64,000 bases of DNA, from contig JAIQFA010000018.1 of assembly GCA_020073525.1 (NCBI GenBank), positions 1-64,000 of the forward strand, in the 5' to 3' direction. The stretch's first letter is position 1, and each line of letters starts with the position of its first letter. A model generated the notes under the pieces. It worked only from the letters and a program-made list of their open reading frames with translations, did no database searches and was not told the DNA's origin. The translations under genes were made by a program, and so were the position numbers. Positions 7,720-16,806 of the stretch are shown piece by piece. This DNA is from Terriglobia bacterium. GTDB taxonomy: Bacteria > Acidobacteriota > Terriglobia > Terriglobales > Acidobacteriaceae.

Positions 7720-10467
7720 ATGAACAAGGAATTGTTTGTATCGACCACGCCCCACGAAACCAAAGTGGGGATCACAGAAGACGATCAGTTAGCGGAAATT
7801 TACCTCGAACGAGAAAACGAATACACCTTAGCGGGCTCGATTTATAAGGGCCGTGTGACGCGCGTGCTGCCAGGCATGCAGTCGGCCTTTGTGGATATTG
7901 GGTTGGAACGCGACGCCTTTCTCTACGTTTCCGATTTCATGGATCTCGAACAGCAGGACGAGGACCTGGATGAAGCGATCCCGGCCAATCGTCCGGTGAC
8001 CGAGGCGCGTCCGCGCAACGGTTTGGAATCCGGCGGTCCAGCGCTAGAAGGACCGCCGTCGGAAACCGGAAGCATCGAGGGCGAGGTGGGACCGCCGGAA
8101 GCAGCGGTTTCGGAGGCGCCCGGCAGCGCCGCTGGCGGGTCCCGCGATTATCGCGGCCGTCGTCGCCGTCGCGGACGTCGTGGAGAGAACGAAGACCGGG
8201 GCGGGCGCGGGCCGAGCGCAGACCGCGGAGAAATTCGAACCGAGCCGCGCAGCGAACCCGGCAAAGAAGTGCGGAGCGAACCTCGAGGTGAAGGAAGAAG
8301 CGACCGCTTTAGCCGCGGTGACCGCACAGGCCGCAGCGGACCGGACTCGCGATTCCAGCGGTCGGCGCCGACTGTCCGCACCGGTCACGATTACGATTAC
8401 GGACCGCCTCCGGGATATCAACCGATCGTTCTTCCCGGCGAATCGATTTCGAAGTACCAGCGACAAAGTCAGAGTGCGGCTTTGTCCACGGAGACTGCAG
8501 CACCGGAGCGGCCGGCGCCTGCCGCAGCCTCGGTCGTCGCCAGCTTTCCGGAAGATGAGCCCATTTTCGCGGCGGAGGTTGCCGAGCCCCTTCACGAGCA
8601 GCATGAGCATGTGCCGGAAGCGGAGGTTGAGGAAGAGGTGCATGGGACCGTCTCCAGCGCACCGGAAATGGCGGAATTCCGAAACGAGCCGCTGACGGTC
8701 GAGGAAACTCGCTCGGCGCCCGAGAAGATGAATCACGCAGCGGAAGTCGTGGCGACTCCAGTCATCACACAGCCGGTTGTGCACGAACTGGCCCACGGCG
8801 CGGTCGAGGAACAGGAGATCGAGGAAGAAGAAGCCGATCTCGTCTCTTATGGGGAAGAGCCGGGAGACGATGCGGGTTTTGAAGAGCTGGAAGAAGAAAC
8901 ACGGGCAGCGGGTGGAGAGTTGTCGGAATCTGTGGTGGGAGAGACAGGTCCGGGCCTGGCCGTTGGCAGTGAGCCTGCAACCACTGGCGAAGCCGTACCT
9001 GAAGCCGAATTGGAAGCCGAAGAGCGGGAAGCGGAAGAGTTGGAACTCGAAGAGGCGCAAGCCGAAGCGGAGGCCTTGCTCGAGGCTGAGGCGATTGGCG
9101 ACGGCACCGTGGACGCCAGCGCGGAAGTTCGCGGCCCAGCGCCCGAGGCACGATTGTTGCAGCGGACACAGCGTCGCGGTCCCGAGCGTGGCCCTGATCG
9201 CGACCTCGACCGGCGCCGTGGACGGCGCGGCGGACGCCGCTTCCGCAGTCGTGAAAACACGGTGGTGCCGCAGATCAGCGAGCTGTTGAAAGAGGGGCAG
9301 GAAGTACTGATCCAGATTGCCAAGGAGCCGATCGCCAAGAAGGGCGCGCGCATCACCAGTCACATCGCGTTACCGGGACGCTTCCTGGTCTTCATGCCGA
9401 CGGTGAATCACACTGGCGTGTCGCGCAAGATCGCATCGGAAGAAGAACGGCAGCGGCTGAAGCGCATCATCCAGAGCGAGCGCGAAAACGGCGGTGGCGG
9501 CTTTATTGTAAGGACAGCCGCGGCAGGAGCCACGGACGAAGAACTGCGGGCTGATATCCGCTTTCTGAAAAACCTTTGGACCGAGATCAAGTCGCGCTCC
9601 GATAGCAGCAAGGCTCCAGCGCTGATCTATCACGATCTGAACGTGGTCGAGCGCGTGCTGCGCGATCAGGTGAGTTCGGATTTCTCCGTCATCTGGGTCG
9701 ATACCGAGCAGGAATACGAGCGCATTTTGCGGTTTGCGAATCGCTTCCAGCCGGCTCTGGTCAAGCGCGTCAAGCTTTACACCAAGGAGACGCCACTCTA
9801 CGATCAGTTCGGGCTGAACGAGGAAATCAACAAGGCACTGAAGTCGAAAGTCTGGCTGAAGAGCGGTGGCTACATCGTGATCAATCAGACCGAGGCGCTG
9901 GTTGCAATCGACGTGAATACCGGCAAGTACGTCGGCAAGACGGCTCGTCTGGAAGACACGATCGTGAAGACCAACGTGGACGCGATCAAGGAAATCGTGC
10001 GCCAGGTGCGGCTGCGCGATCTGGGCGGCATCATCATCATCGACTTCATCGACATGGACGAGCGGCGCAATCGGCAGAAAGTGATGCAGGCACTCGAAGA
10101 GGCGTTGCGCCTCGACCGGGCCCCATCAAAGGTGCTGCAGTTTAACGATTTCGGTCTGGTAGCGATCACCCGCAAGCGCGTGAAGCAATCGCTGGAACGT
10201 ACGATTGGGTCGCCGTGTCCGTATTGCCAGTCCACGGGCTTCGTGAAGTCAGTGAATACCATCTGTAACGAGATTTACGTCGAGATGCGCAAGATTTCGA
10301 GTCATCTGGAGCACAGCGACGTAATGTTGCGAGTGAACCCCGAGGTTGCGAAAGCGCTGAAAGCCAACAACGCGCAACTCCTGAACGAAATGGAAGAACT
10401 CACGAAGAAAACCATCATCGTGAAGTCGGATCCGGCACTGCACCAGGAGCAGTTCGATATTCACTAG
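7720..10467 (+). CDS. rng: Ribonuclease E/G family endoribonuclease with split S1 domain
   Basis: A single-strand endoribonuclease of RNA turnover and rRNA/tRNA maturation. Residues 1-75 (KGRVTRVLPGMQSAFVDIG) are the first half of the S1 domain. Residues about 76-510 are a low-complexity insert, first Arg/Gly-rich (RRRRGRR, RGGRG), then Glu/Ala-rich, then Arg-rich again. S1 resumes at LLKEGQEVLIQIAKEP. The catalytic region has EALVAIDVNTGKYVGK and GGIIIIDFIDMDERRNR (the two Mg-binding aspartates), and the zinc link is CPYC. The core matches RNase G or the RNase E catalytic half; no separate C-terminal scaffold is present. The insert may substitute for it by offering RNA-binding and protein-docking tracts. 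Followed by a strong terminator. Confidence 0.9.
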   Translation: MNKELFVSTTPHETKVGITEDDQLAEIYLERENEYTLAGSIYKGRVTRVLPGMQSAFVDIGLERDAFLYVSDFMDLEQQDEDLDEAIPANRPVTEARPRNGLESGGPALEGPPSETGSIEGEVGPPEAAVSEAPGSAAGGSRDYRGRRRRRGRRGENEDRGGRGPSADRGEIRTEPRSEPGKEVRSEPRGEGRSDRFSRGDRTGRSGPDSRFQRSAPTVRTGHDYDYGPPPGYQPIVLPGESISKYQRQSQSAALSTETAAPERPAPAAASVVASFPEDEPIFAAEVAEPLHEQHEHVPEAEVEEEVHGTVSSAPEMAEFRNEPLTVEETRSAPEKMNHAAEVVATPVITQPVVHELAHGAVEEQEIEEEEADLVSYGEEPGDDAGFEELEEETRAAGGELSESVVGETGPGLAVGSEPATTGEAVPEAELEAEEREAEELELEEAQAEAEALLEAEAIGDGTVDASAEVRGPAPEARLLQRTQRRGPERGPDRDLDRRRGRRGGRRFRSRENTVVPQISELLKEGQEVLIQIAKEPIAKKGARITSHIALPGRFLVFMPTVNHTGVSRKIASEEERQRLKRIIQSERENGGGGFIVRTAAAGATDEELRADIRFLKNLWTEIKSRSDSSKAPALIYHDLNVVERVLRDQVSSDFSVIWVDTEQEYERILRFANRFQPALVKRVKLYTKETPLYDQFGLNEEINKALKSKVWLKSGGYIVINQTEALVAIDVNTGKYVGKTARLEDTIVKTNVDAIKEIVRQVRLRDLGGIIIIDFIDMDERRNRQKVMQALEEALRLDRAPSKVLQFNDFGLVAITRKRVKQSLERTIGSPCPYCQSTGFVKSVNTICNEIYVEMRKISSHLEHSDVMLRVNPEVAKALKANNAQLLNEMEELTKKTIIVKSDPALHQEQFDIH

Positions 10468-10481
10468 GCCATAGCGCGGAG

Positions 10482-10508
10482 AGCCGGGCGTTCCGCCCGG
10501 CTTGTTTC
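10482..10508 (+). terminator. Rho-independent terminator after the RNase E/G gene
   Basis: A perfect 9-bp stem AGCCGGGCG / CGCCCGGCT with a TTC loop, followed by TTGTTT. It begins 15 bases past the stop codon. Confidence 0.8.
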
Positions 10509-10623
10509 CCGTTTTGTTGTCGTTGTGTTTTGTCTTCCCTGATTCGTCCTTTCCTTTCTTTCCCGGAACCGTCCAACGCAGCGCTGCGTATGTTCAACGA
10601 GAACTGAGGGGAGTGTTCCACCT

Positions 10624-12402
10624 ATGATCCGTTTCCGCAATGGTTTCGGGATGTTGTGTTTTGGCGCCTCTTTGCTATCGTCCGCGTTAGCCGCAGACGC
10701 CGTGAAGACCTCTGCTCCACCTTGCGCCTTCGTACACGCGAATGTCATCCCCATGAACGAGGAACGCCTGCTCCCCGATCAGACGGTGGTGGTCGAGAAC
10801 GGCACGATTACGCAGGTTGGACCGTCGAAAACGGTGGTCATTCCTCGCGGCGCCTGCAAGATCGACGCGAAGGGGAAGTTCCTGATTCCGGGGCTGGCGG
10901 ACGCGCACGTGCATCTGCTCTCTCCGAACGAACTGCCACTCTACCTTGCCAACGGCGTGACCACGGTCTTCAATCTCGATGGGCATCCGGCGCACTTGCT
11001 GTGGCGAAAGCAAATTGCGCGCGGCGAGATGATCGGACCCACCATCTTCACCACCGGGCCGATTTTTGAGCGGGCGCGAACCGCGGAGGAAGACGTTCGC
11101 CTGGTGGACCAGCAAGCCGATGCCGGATACGACGGAGTCAAGGTCTACAACCCGGTGTCGAAGGCGGAGTATCCAGCGCTGATTGCCGAGGCGAAAAAGA
11201 GAAACCTGTTGCTGATGGGGCACGTGGCACGCGGGCCGGATTTCGAATTGACAGTGCAGTCCGGACAATCCATTGCCCACCTCGAAGAGTTTACCTACAC
11301 GTTTTTCAACCCGCAGCACGACGACCACGATGCGCACATCGTGTACGACGAGAGCCGGATTCCGGAGGCGGTGAAACTCACCAAGGAGGCCGGCATCTTT
11401 GTCACGCCCACATTGTCAACTTACGCGACGATCGTGCAACAAGCGACGGATCTTGACGCTTTCCTCAAGAACCCGGAGATGAGGTACCTTCCGCCCTGGA
11501 CGCAGGCTCTATACCAGCCTGCGGCAAACCGGTACAAGAATGGATTCTCGCCGGGCGAATATCCGCAGATTCGCACTTCGCTGGCATTCCAGCGAAAACT
11601 GCTCAAAGCCCTTTTTGACGCCGGTGTGCCGCTGATGTGCGGAACCGATGCGCCGGAGGTTGGACCGCTGCCGGGATTTGGTATTCACGACGAATTTCAG
11701 GAATTTGTGGACGATGGTTTAACGCCTTACCAGGCGCTGCAGACCGCGACCGTGAATGTGGCGCGGTATTTGCGGCATGCCAACGAGTTCGGGACGGTGG
11801 AGGTGGGCAAGCGAGCCGATCTGGTCTTGCTAGAGGGCAACCCGCTGGTTGCGATCGCCAGCACACGGCGAGTGCTGGGTGTGATGGTGCGCGGCGAATG
11901 GCTCTCGCAGGCGCAGTTGGCGCGGATGGTGGACGATGTTCCCGCCTCATACCAGCGCGAACTGCGAAGGGTAAAGGCGGAATTGCGTTCTAATCCGGCG
12001 GCAGCCGTGAAGTACCTGCAAGAGAACGACCCCTATTTGAATGTAGGTGCAACGGCGATTTCCGAGATCGTAACGGCAGAAGGTTTCGATCAGGCCCGCG
12101 ATCTGGTGCGGAAGCTCAGACAAGCCGATCCGAAGTCGGAACTGGTTTCTGAACAAGGCATCAACCACCTGGGTTACGGCCTGCTCGGCAAGAAACGGTA
12201 CAAGGAAGCGATTGCAGTATTCCAGATGAATACGGAGGATTTTCCAAAGTCGGCGAACACTTACGACAGTTTGGCGGACGCTCAGTTCAAGGCAGGCGAC
12301 TTGCCGCACGCACTGGAAAATTACCGCAAGGCGCTGGGTGTGGATCCGAAATACCCGAATGCCGACACGGCGGCAAAATTTCTGAAGGACAAAAGCCAAT
12401 AG
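10624..12402 (+). CDS. Secreted amidohydrolase with C-terminal TPR repeats
   Basis: A metal-dependent amidohydrolase of the imidazolonepropionase/prolidase-like group. Signal peptide at 1-24 (cleavage after SSALA). The TIM-barrel metal ligands are visible: HVH in ADAHVHLLS at about 97-99, the probable carbamylated Lys in DGVKVYN, His in LLMGHVARG, His in SIAHLEEFTY and Asp in CGTDAPE. Residues from about 470 form tetratricopeptide-like helices (NHLGYGLLGKKRYKEAIAVF; DSLADAQFKAGDLPHALENY). Many acidobacterial members of this family are periplasmic and probably act on peptides or cyclic amides; the substrate is not predictable. Start ATG at 10624, GGGGAG upstream. Monocistronic between a terminator and a convergent gene. 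Confidence 0.85.
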   Translation: MIRFRNGFGMLCFGASLLSSALAADAVKTSAPPCAFVHANVIPMNEERLLPDQTVVVENGTITQVGPSKTVVIPRGACKIDAKGKFLIPGLADAHVHLLSPNELPLYLANGVTTVFNLDGHPAHLLWRKQIARGEMIGPTIFTTGPIFERARTAEEDVRLVDQQADAGYDGVKVYNPVSKAEYPALIAEAKKRNLLLMGHVARGPDFELTVQSGQSIAHLEEFTYTFFNPQHDDHDAHIVYDESRIPEAVKLTKEAGIFVTPTLSTYATIVQQATDLDAFLKNPEMRYLPPWTQALYQPAANRYKNGFSPGEYPQIRTSLAFQRKLLKALFDAGVPLMCGTDAPEVGPLPGFGIHDEFQEFVDDGLTPYQALQTATVNVARYLRHANEFGTVEVGKRADLVLLEGNPLVAIASTRRVLGVMVRGEWLSQAQLARMVDDVPASYQRELRRVKAELRSNPAAAVKYLQENDPYLNVGATAISEIVTAEGFDQARDLVRKLRQADPKSELVSEQGINHLGYGLLGKKRYKEAIAVFQMNTEDFPKSANTYDSLADAQFKAGDLPHALENYRKALGVDPKYPNADTAAKFLKDKSQ

Positions 12403-12423
12403 TAGTGGGACGGAAGCGGGTTC

Positions 12424-13890
12424 TTACGCCAGGCCGACGAGTTTTGCCGCTTCGGTGGTGCGCTCACGCAGTTTTTCAAGCGAACTCCGGAGAGGCTCAC
12501 TGTTGGCTTGCGTCTCCGCCTGCTGGCCGATGGTCAAGGCGAGCCGGTCAACGGCTTCCGCGAGGCGCTTTCCGAGGTCGACGAGGACGACCAGAGAATC
12601 GGCGTGCAGTTTCCAGACGGAACGGGAATTTTGTGAACGCTTGAGTTCTTCCATCTCAGTGGTAATGCGCGCGGTCACGGCAACCAGTCGGAGCAGCATT
12701 CGGGCAGCATCCGCGCGCGGGCCCGTTTGTTCAAGATAGTCGGCGGTGTAAGCTTCGACCTCGGCCGGAGTAAGCATCAGGTTGAAATAGCGCATCGGCA
12801 CGATCTGCCGGAACTTCGGATCAGCGACGCGCACGAAGACGCGAATCGATTCTTCCACTCTCCGCAGCTTCGCTTCTTCGGCTGACAGCGCCTGCGGTGT
12901 GACTGCGGCAGGAGCATACTTGGGAGCGAGCGCCGGAGCCGCCGCCGCGCCGCCACCAACACTCACGGCGTGGGCAGGCGTGGAGTCCAGGTGGGCGCGC
13001 CGGATCGGCGGCCTGCGCTCCAACTCTTTCTTCAGCCGAGAAACGCGCCGGAATTTATCCAGCGCCGCGCCGTAATCGGCTTGCAGTAAGGCTTCCTGGT
13101 TGAGGGCGTTGACATGCTCGACGGTGACTTCGACGCCGTCCACTGTGCTGAGAATATTGCCGCCAAGTTCTTCCAGGCGGGTGGCAAAATCCTTGATTTC
13201 TTTGGTGGCAGCGGCGAACAATGTATGGAAGCGGTCGCCGAATGCGGCATTGTACGGCGCGAGGGTGGCCAGCACCCCGGGGTGATAAATCGATTCCCCT
13301 AGCTTTGCCTTCAACTCCCGAACTCGCTGGATGATGCCGGAATCCATGAGCGCGGTGAAGTCCTGGAAGCGATTCGCTTGGTCAAGCAAGGGGCCGAATT
13401 CCCGCAGCAGTTGCACATCGGCATCCGAGAGCGTAGGCGCTTCGGACTCCGACAGAATTTCGAGCAGTGCAATTTCAAATGGAGACAGAGGAATCGACCC
13501 GTCGAGGCCGTAGCCCCGCTGCTCCCACTGGCCGGTTACGCGTGGATGGCGAAACAGAAAGGTTGCGACCAGATCGGTCTTGTCGCGATTGGCGCCAGAA
13601 TCGTCGCGGTGGCGCGCGAAGTAGCGCAGCAGCGCCTCGGCAACCTCGGGATCAAGATCGTTTTGCACGCCCAGCCGCAGCATGGCGGGAGTGATCGCCA
13701 TGTCGAGCAGCTGAATCCAGAGGTACATGCGATCGAGGGTGGCACGCACGTCCGCGGTGTGGCTGATGACGTCCGGGGCGAGTTCGGCGGGCGCAGGGAG
13801 CTCGCCGCCGAGTTGGTCGCTGAGCAGCCGCTGGTAGAAGCTCTGAACCGTGGCTAGCAGCGCCAGTTCCCATTTGGGATCCTCAACCAA
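12424..13890 (-). CDS. Conserved helical protein of unknown function
   Basis: A 488-residue predicted cytoplasmic protein without signal peptide or membrane helix. It is largely alpha-helical and acidic in the first half, with a proline/alanine-rich hinge at about 300-335 (GGGAAAAPALAPKYAPAA), then a second helical domain (AEEAKLRRVEESIRVFVRVADP; MRYFNLMLTPAEVEAYTADYL). I recognise no catalytic motif. Start is TTG at 13890, chosen because AGGAG lies 6 bases upstream and the downstream sequence is continuous. Convergent with the amidohydrolase, 21 bases apart. The even codon use and length argue that it is a real gene. Confidence 0.6.
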   Translation of the reverse strand: MVEDPKWELALLATVQSFYQRLLSDQLGGELPAPAELAPDVISHTADVRATLDRMYLWIQLLDMAITPAMLRLGVQNDLDPEVAEALLRYFARHRDDSGANRDKTDLVATFLFRHPRVTGQWEQRGYGLDGSIPLSPFEIALLEILSESEAPTLSDADVQLLREFGPLLDQANRFQDFTALMDSGIIQRVRELKAKLGESIYHPGVLATLAPYNAAFGDRFHTLFAAATKEIKDFATRLEELGGNILSTVDGVEVTVEHVNALNQEALLQADYGAALDKFRRVSRLKKELERRPPIRRAHLDSTPAHAVSVGGGAAAAPALAPKYAPAAVTPQALSAEEAKLRRVEESIRVFVRVADPKFRQIVPMRYFNLMLTPAEVEAYTADYLEQTGPRADAARMLLRLVAVTARITTEMEELKRSQNSRSVWKLHADSLVVLVDLGKRLAEAVDRLALTIGQQAETQANSEPLRSSLEKLRERTTEAAKLVGLA

Positions 13891-14250
13891 TGTCCGCTCC
13901 TTCGAGATCGCGCCGTAGTGTGTCCAAATGGGGTCCGTCCTTTAGTAAAACCGAAAGGGAAGCGCGACGCAATTGGTTACCTGGTTACGGAAGTGACTGC
14001 ACTACCACCCAGTTGCCAGTTCCCGGTTCTCAGTTCTCAGCATTCGGAAACCGAGTCGGAGAGGCCTAGGCAAACAATGCTTGTAAACAGCACTGGATAG
14101 GTCTTGAGAAGGGCACGGATTCATAGGCTGCGGAAGAACTCAAGCTTCACCACGAACAGGAAGGGCACGGCTTCAGCCGTGCCGCTCAGGGCTTGCAAGG
14201 GACGGGGGCTTTAGCCCCTGAGGGCCTCCGGTTAACAGTTGAGCGCGGCG
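13891..14250. repeat. Repeat-rich intergenic region
   Basis: 360 bases without a gene. It holds a CAGTTCCCGGTTCTCAG-type direct repeat (about 14009-14042, like mtaB insert 2), a hairpin GGCACGGCTTCAGCCGTGCC at about 14163-14182, and a GGGGGCTTTAGCCCC palindrome with CTGAGGG after it at about 14205-14225. The same CTTTAG-centred palindromes occur at 53579-53633 and, degenerately, at about 33150. Confidence 0.6.
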
Positions 14251-15108
14251 TTATTGGAAGACCACAGTTTTGTTTCCGTACAGCAGAATGCGGTTTTCCA
14301 CGTGCCAGCGGACGGCGCGCGACAGGACAACCTTTTCAAGGTCGCGACCTTTTTGGATCAGGTCGTTAATAGTGTCGCGGTGGTAGATGCGAACGACATC
14401 TTGCTCGATGATGGGGCCATCGTCGAGTACTTGCGTAACGTAGTGGGCGGTCGCGCCGATCAGTTTGACGCCGCGCTGGAACGCCTGGTGGTACGGCTTG
14501 GAGCCGACGAACGCGGGTAAGAAGGAGTGGTGAATATTGATGAGATTCTGTGAGCCGAGCGTTGCGATGAACTCGTTCGAGAGCACCTGCATGTAGCGGG
14601 CAAGGACGACGAGATTGCATTTGTGTTCGCGAACAAGCGCGATTTGCTCCTGTTCCGCTTCCCGTTTGTTCTCTTTCGTCACCGGTACGACGAAGTAGGG
14701 AATGTGGTAGAAGTCGGCGATCCGCTGGTTGTCGGGATGGTTGGAAATGATCAGCGGGATCTCGCAGCGCAGTTCTCCGCTCTGGTGGCGGTAGAGCAGG
14801 TCCTGCAGACAGTGGTCATACTTCGAGACGAAGATCGCGATGCGCGGCCGGTCGGCGGAGTGGGCGAGCCGCCAGTCCATCTGAAAATCGCGGGCGAGGG
14901 GGGCGAAGCGCTCGGAAAACTGGGCGAGGTCAAAATCAAATTCTGCCGGGTCGAACTCAACCCGCGTCAGAAAAAGGTTGGATGCCTCGTCGCCATGCTC
15001 GTCGTTAAAGAGAATGTTGCCGCCATGGCGAAAGATGAAGTCGGCAATTGAGGCGACGACCCCCTTGCGGTCAGGGCAGGAAACGAGAAGGATGGCAGAG
15101 TTGGGCAT
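14251..15108 (-). CDS. purU: Formyltetrahydrofolate deformylase
   Basis: Hydrolyses 10-formyl-tetrahydrofolate to formate and tetrahydrofolate, balancing one-carbon pools. The 285 residues comprise an N-terminal ACT domain (ILLVSCPDRKGVVASIADFI, 1-80) and a GART-like formyltransferase domain. Catalytic residues are visible in LINIHHSFLPAFVG (Asn and His) and in LDDGPIIEQD (Asp). Full length for PurU; the ACT domain distinguishes it from PurN. It is the last gene of a minus-strand run behind two FAD oxidoreductases and faces away from a GcvT-like folate protein, which suggests disposal of one-carbon units from demethylation. A palindromic repeat lies in the 105-base gap upstream. Confidence 0.93.
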   Translation of the reverse strand: MPNSAILLVSCPDRKGVVASIADFIFRHGGNILFNDEHGDEASNLFLTRVEFDPAEFDFDLAQFSERFAPLARDFQMDWRLAHSADRPRIAIFVSKYDHCLQDLLYRHQSGELRCEIPLIISNHPDNQRIADFYHIPYFVVPVTKENKREAEQEQIALVREHKCNLVVLARYMQVLSNEFIATLGSQNLINIHHSFLPAFVGSKPYHQAFQRGVKLIGATAHYVTQVLDDGPIIEQDVVRIYHRDTINDLIQKGRDLEKVVLSRAVRWHVENRILLYGNKTVVFQ

Positions 15109-15135
15109 AGAAAACTTCGGATTCAGTCAGTTTGC

Positions 15136-15197
15136 CCTTGTGTACCTCTGTGTCCCCTGTGGTTCAAGACTTTCTTTACCACAGAGGTACACCGAGG
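15136..15197. repeat. Imperfect palindromic repeat (copy A of three)
   Basis: Left arm CCTTGTGTACCTCTGTG with CCTGTGGTT, a TTTCTTT centre, then right arm ACCACAGAGGTACACCGAGG. It fills most of the gap between the first FAD oxidoreductase gene and purU. Related elements are at 18594-18670 and 39388-39467. Confidence 0.75.
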
Positions 15198-15213
15198 AAA
15201 TCCAGTGCCGCGA

Positions 15214-16803
15214 CTACTTTTTCAGCGCCTTGGCAATCTCGCGCGCAGCGTTGGCGCCCGAGCCGCCGGTGAGACCCGTCCCAGGATGCGTTCCACTCCC
15301 GCACAGATACAGGCGTTCGATCGGGGTCTGATAGCGCGCCCAGTCGAGCAGCGGCCGCATGGTGAAGAACTGATCGAGTGCAAGCTCGCCGTGGAAGATA
15401 TGGCCTCCGGTGAGGCCGTAAGTCTCTTCGAGATCCTTGGGCGTTATGATCTGATGCCGCAGGATGGTCTGCGGCAGATTCGGAGCGTATTGTGCGATCG
15501 TCTTTACCACGGTCTCGCCGAGTGCTTTGCGCTGGCTCTCCCAGTCGCTGCCCTTGAGCTTGTATGGCGCGTACTGCATGTAGATGGACATCACGTGTTG
15601 GCCGGCCGGGGCAAGCGATGGATCCGAAAGAGATGGAAACGTAATTTCAATGTACGGGTTCCGCGAAAAATTGCCGTACTTCGATTCGTCGAAGGCGCGC
15701 TCGAGGTAGTCGATTTCGGGACTGATCTGGATGCGGCCCTGCAGCAGGTTGCCGTTACCCTTTGCTTTAAGCGCAGGGAATTCCGGAAGCGCGGAGAGCG
15801 CGAGATTGATTTTTGCAACCGTTCCCATGCAGCGGTAGTTCTTGATCTTCTGTACGAAGTCCGGGGCGAGGTGCGTGGGATCAAGCAGGCGCATGAGCGT
15901 CCGCTTGGGGTCGGCGTTCGAGACGACAGCGCGCGCGGAAATCTCTTCTCCCGAAGTGAGCACGACGCCGGTAGCAACGCCGTCTTTCACGCGAATCTCG
16001 GCAATGTCAGCGCCGGTGCGAATTTCTGCCCCTGCCTGTTTCGCCACCGTAGCCATAGCGAGAGTGACAGCGCCAACGCCACCGATAGGGAATTGGACGC
16101 TCCCGGCGGGAGTTGGATCCGCCGCCGCGCGTAACAGAAGCACGAGCGCGCTGCCCGCCGACCACGGGCCCAGGAAGGTTCCGAAGATGCCACGGGCAGC
16201 GATAGTGGCGCGCAGCGGTTCGGTGTCGAAGAACTCAGCGACCAGATCTGCGGCAGCCATTGGTCCCCAGCGCAGGACCCGATACAAATCTTTCTTGCCG
16301 AGATTTCGTATCGACCGGCCCGTCTTTAGCATTCCCCAGAGATCGCTGCTGCTGGGGCTGTCGATGTTCGGCGGCGTAAGCAAAAGCGCTTGGCCGATGA
16401 CCTTGCCGATCTTGCCAAGCGCCGTGCCAAAGTCCGCGTAGGATGCAGCGTCTTTCTGCGACCACTGCGCGATTTCCTGCGCTGCCTTTTTCGCATCGAA
16501 GTAAAGGACGAGCGCCCGACCGTCGGGCAGCAAAGAGGCGGTGTTCACATCAGGAGTCGTCAGCTTGAGGCCGTGCTTCTCCAACTGCATGTCGCGCACG
16601 ATGTCGGCGCGGAGCGGGCCGGTGTTGTGCGCGAGCGTGGAGCAACGGAAGCCAGGATGAAATTCTTCGGTGATGGCCGCACCGCCCACCTGGGCGCGGC
16701 GTTCGAGCACCAGCGGTTTGAATCCGGCTTTGGCGAGATAGAAGGCGGCGACCAGACCGTTGTGTCCGCCACCGACGATGATGACATCGCGCGTTTCGGC
16801 CAC
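15214..16803 (-). CDS. FAD-dependent oxidoreductase, phytoene-desaturase/PYROXD2-like (paralogue 1)
   Basis: 529 residues. The N-terminal Rossmann motif VIIVGGGHNGLVAAFYLAKAG binds FAD, followed by LERRAQVGGAA. The C-terminal FAD-contact motif is LYLCGSGTHPGTGLTGGSG. This is the CrtI-like amine-oxidase fold, but the HPGTGL/THPGG wording is that of the NAD(P)/FAD oxidoreductases related to human PYROXD2, whose substrate is unknown. It is about 40-45% identical by eye to the next gene upstream, only 3 bases away, so the two may form a heterodimer. Its ADP-binding and C-terminal motifs are intact. Neighbouring purU and gcvT-like genes hint at oxidation of an N- or O-methylated compound, not carotenoids; no crtB or other carotenoid gene is nearby. 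Confidence 0.82.
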   Translation of the reverse strand: MAETRDVIIVGGGHNGLVAAFYLAKAGFKPLVLERRAQVGGAAITEEFHPGFRCSTLAHNTGPLRADIVRDMQLEKHGLKLTTPDVNTASLLPDGRALVLYFDAKKAAQEIAQWSQKDAASYADFGTALGKIGKVIGQALLLTPPNIDSPSSSDLWGMLKTGRSIRNLGKKDLYRVLRWGPMAAADLVAEFFDTEPLRATIAARGIFGTFLGPWSAGSALVLLLRAAADPTPAGSVQFPIGGVGAVTLAMATVAKQAGAEIRTGADIAEIRVKDGVATGVVLTSGEEISARAVVSNADPKRTLMRLLDPTHLAPDFVQKIKNYRCMGTVAKINLALSALPEFPALKAKGNGNLLQGRIQISPEIDYLERAFDESKYGNFSRNPYIEITFPSLSDPSLAPAGQHVMSIYMQYAPYKLKGSDWESQRKALGETVVKTIAQYAPNLPQTILRHQIITPKDLEETYGLTGGHIFHGELALDQFFTMRPLLDWARYQTPIERLYLCGSGTHPGTGLTGGSGANAAREIAKALKK

Positions 16804-16806
16804 AGT

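Noticed and set aside
8044..9363. 439-residue minus-strand open frame opposite the RNase E/G insert
   Set aside because: It exists because the low-complexity Glu/Arg-rich coding strand rarely makes stops in antisense. The residues are Arg/Leu/Phe-rich without motifs, and there is no ribosome site.
12405..13857. Plus-strand frames (12405-12644, 13378-13857) opposite the helical unknown
   Set aside because: No recognisable composition or ribosome site; the minus-strand 488-residue frame with AGGAG is clearly preferred.
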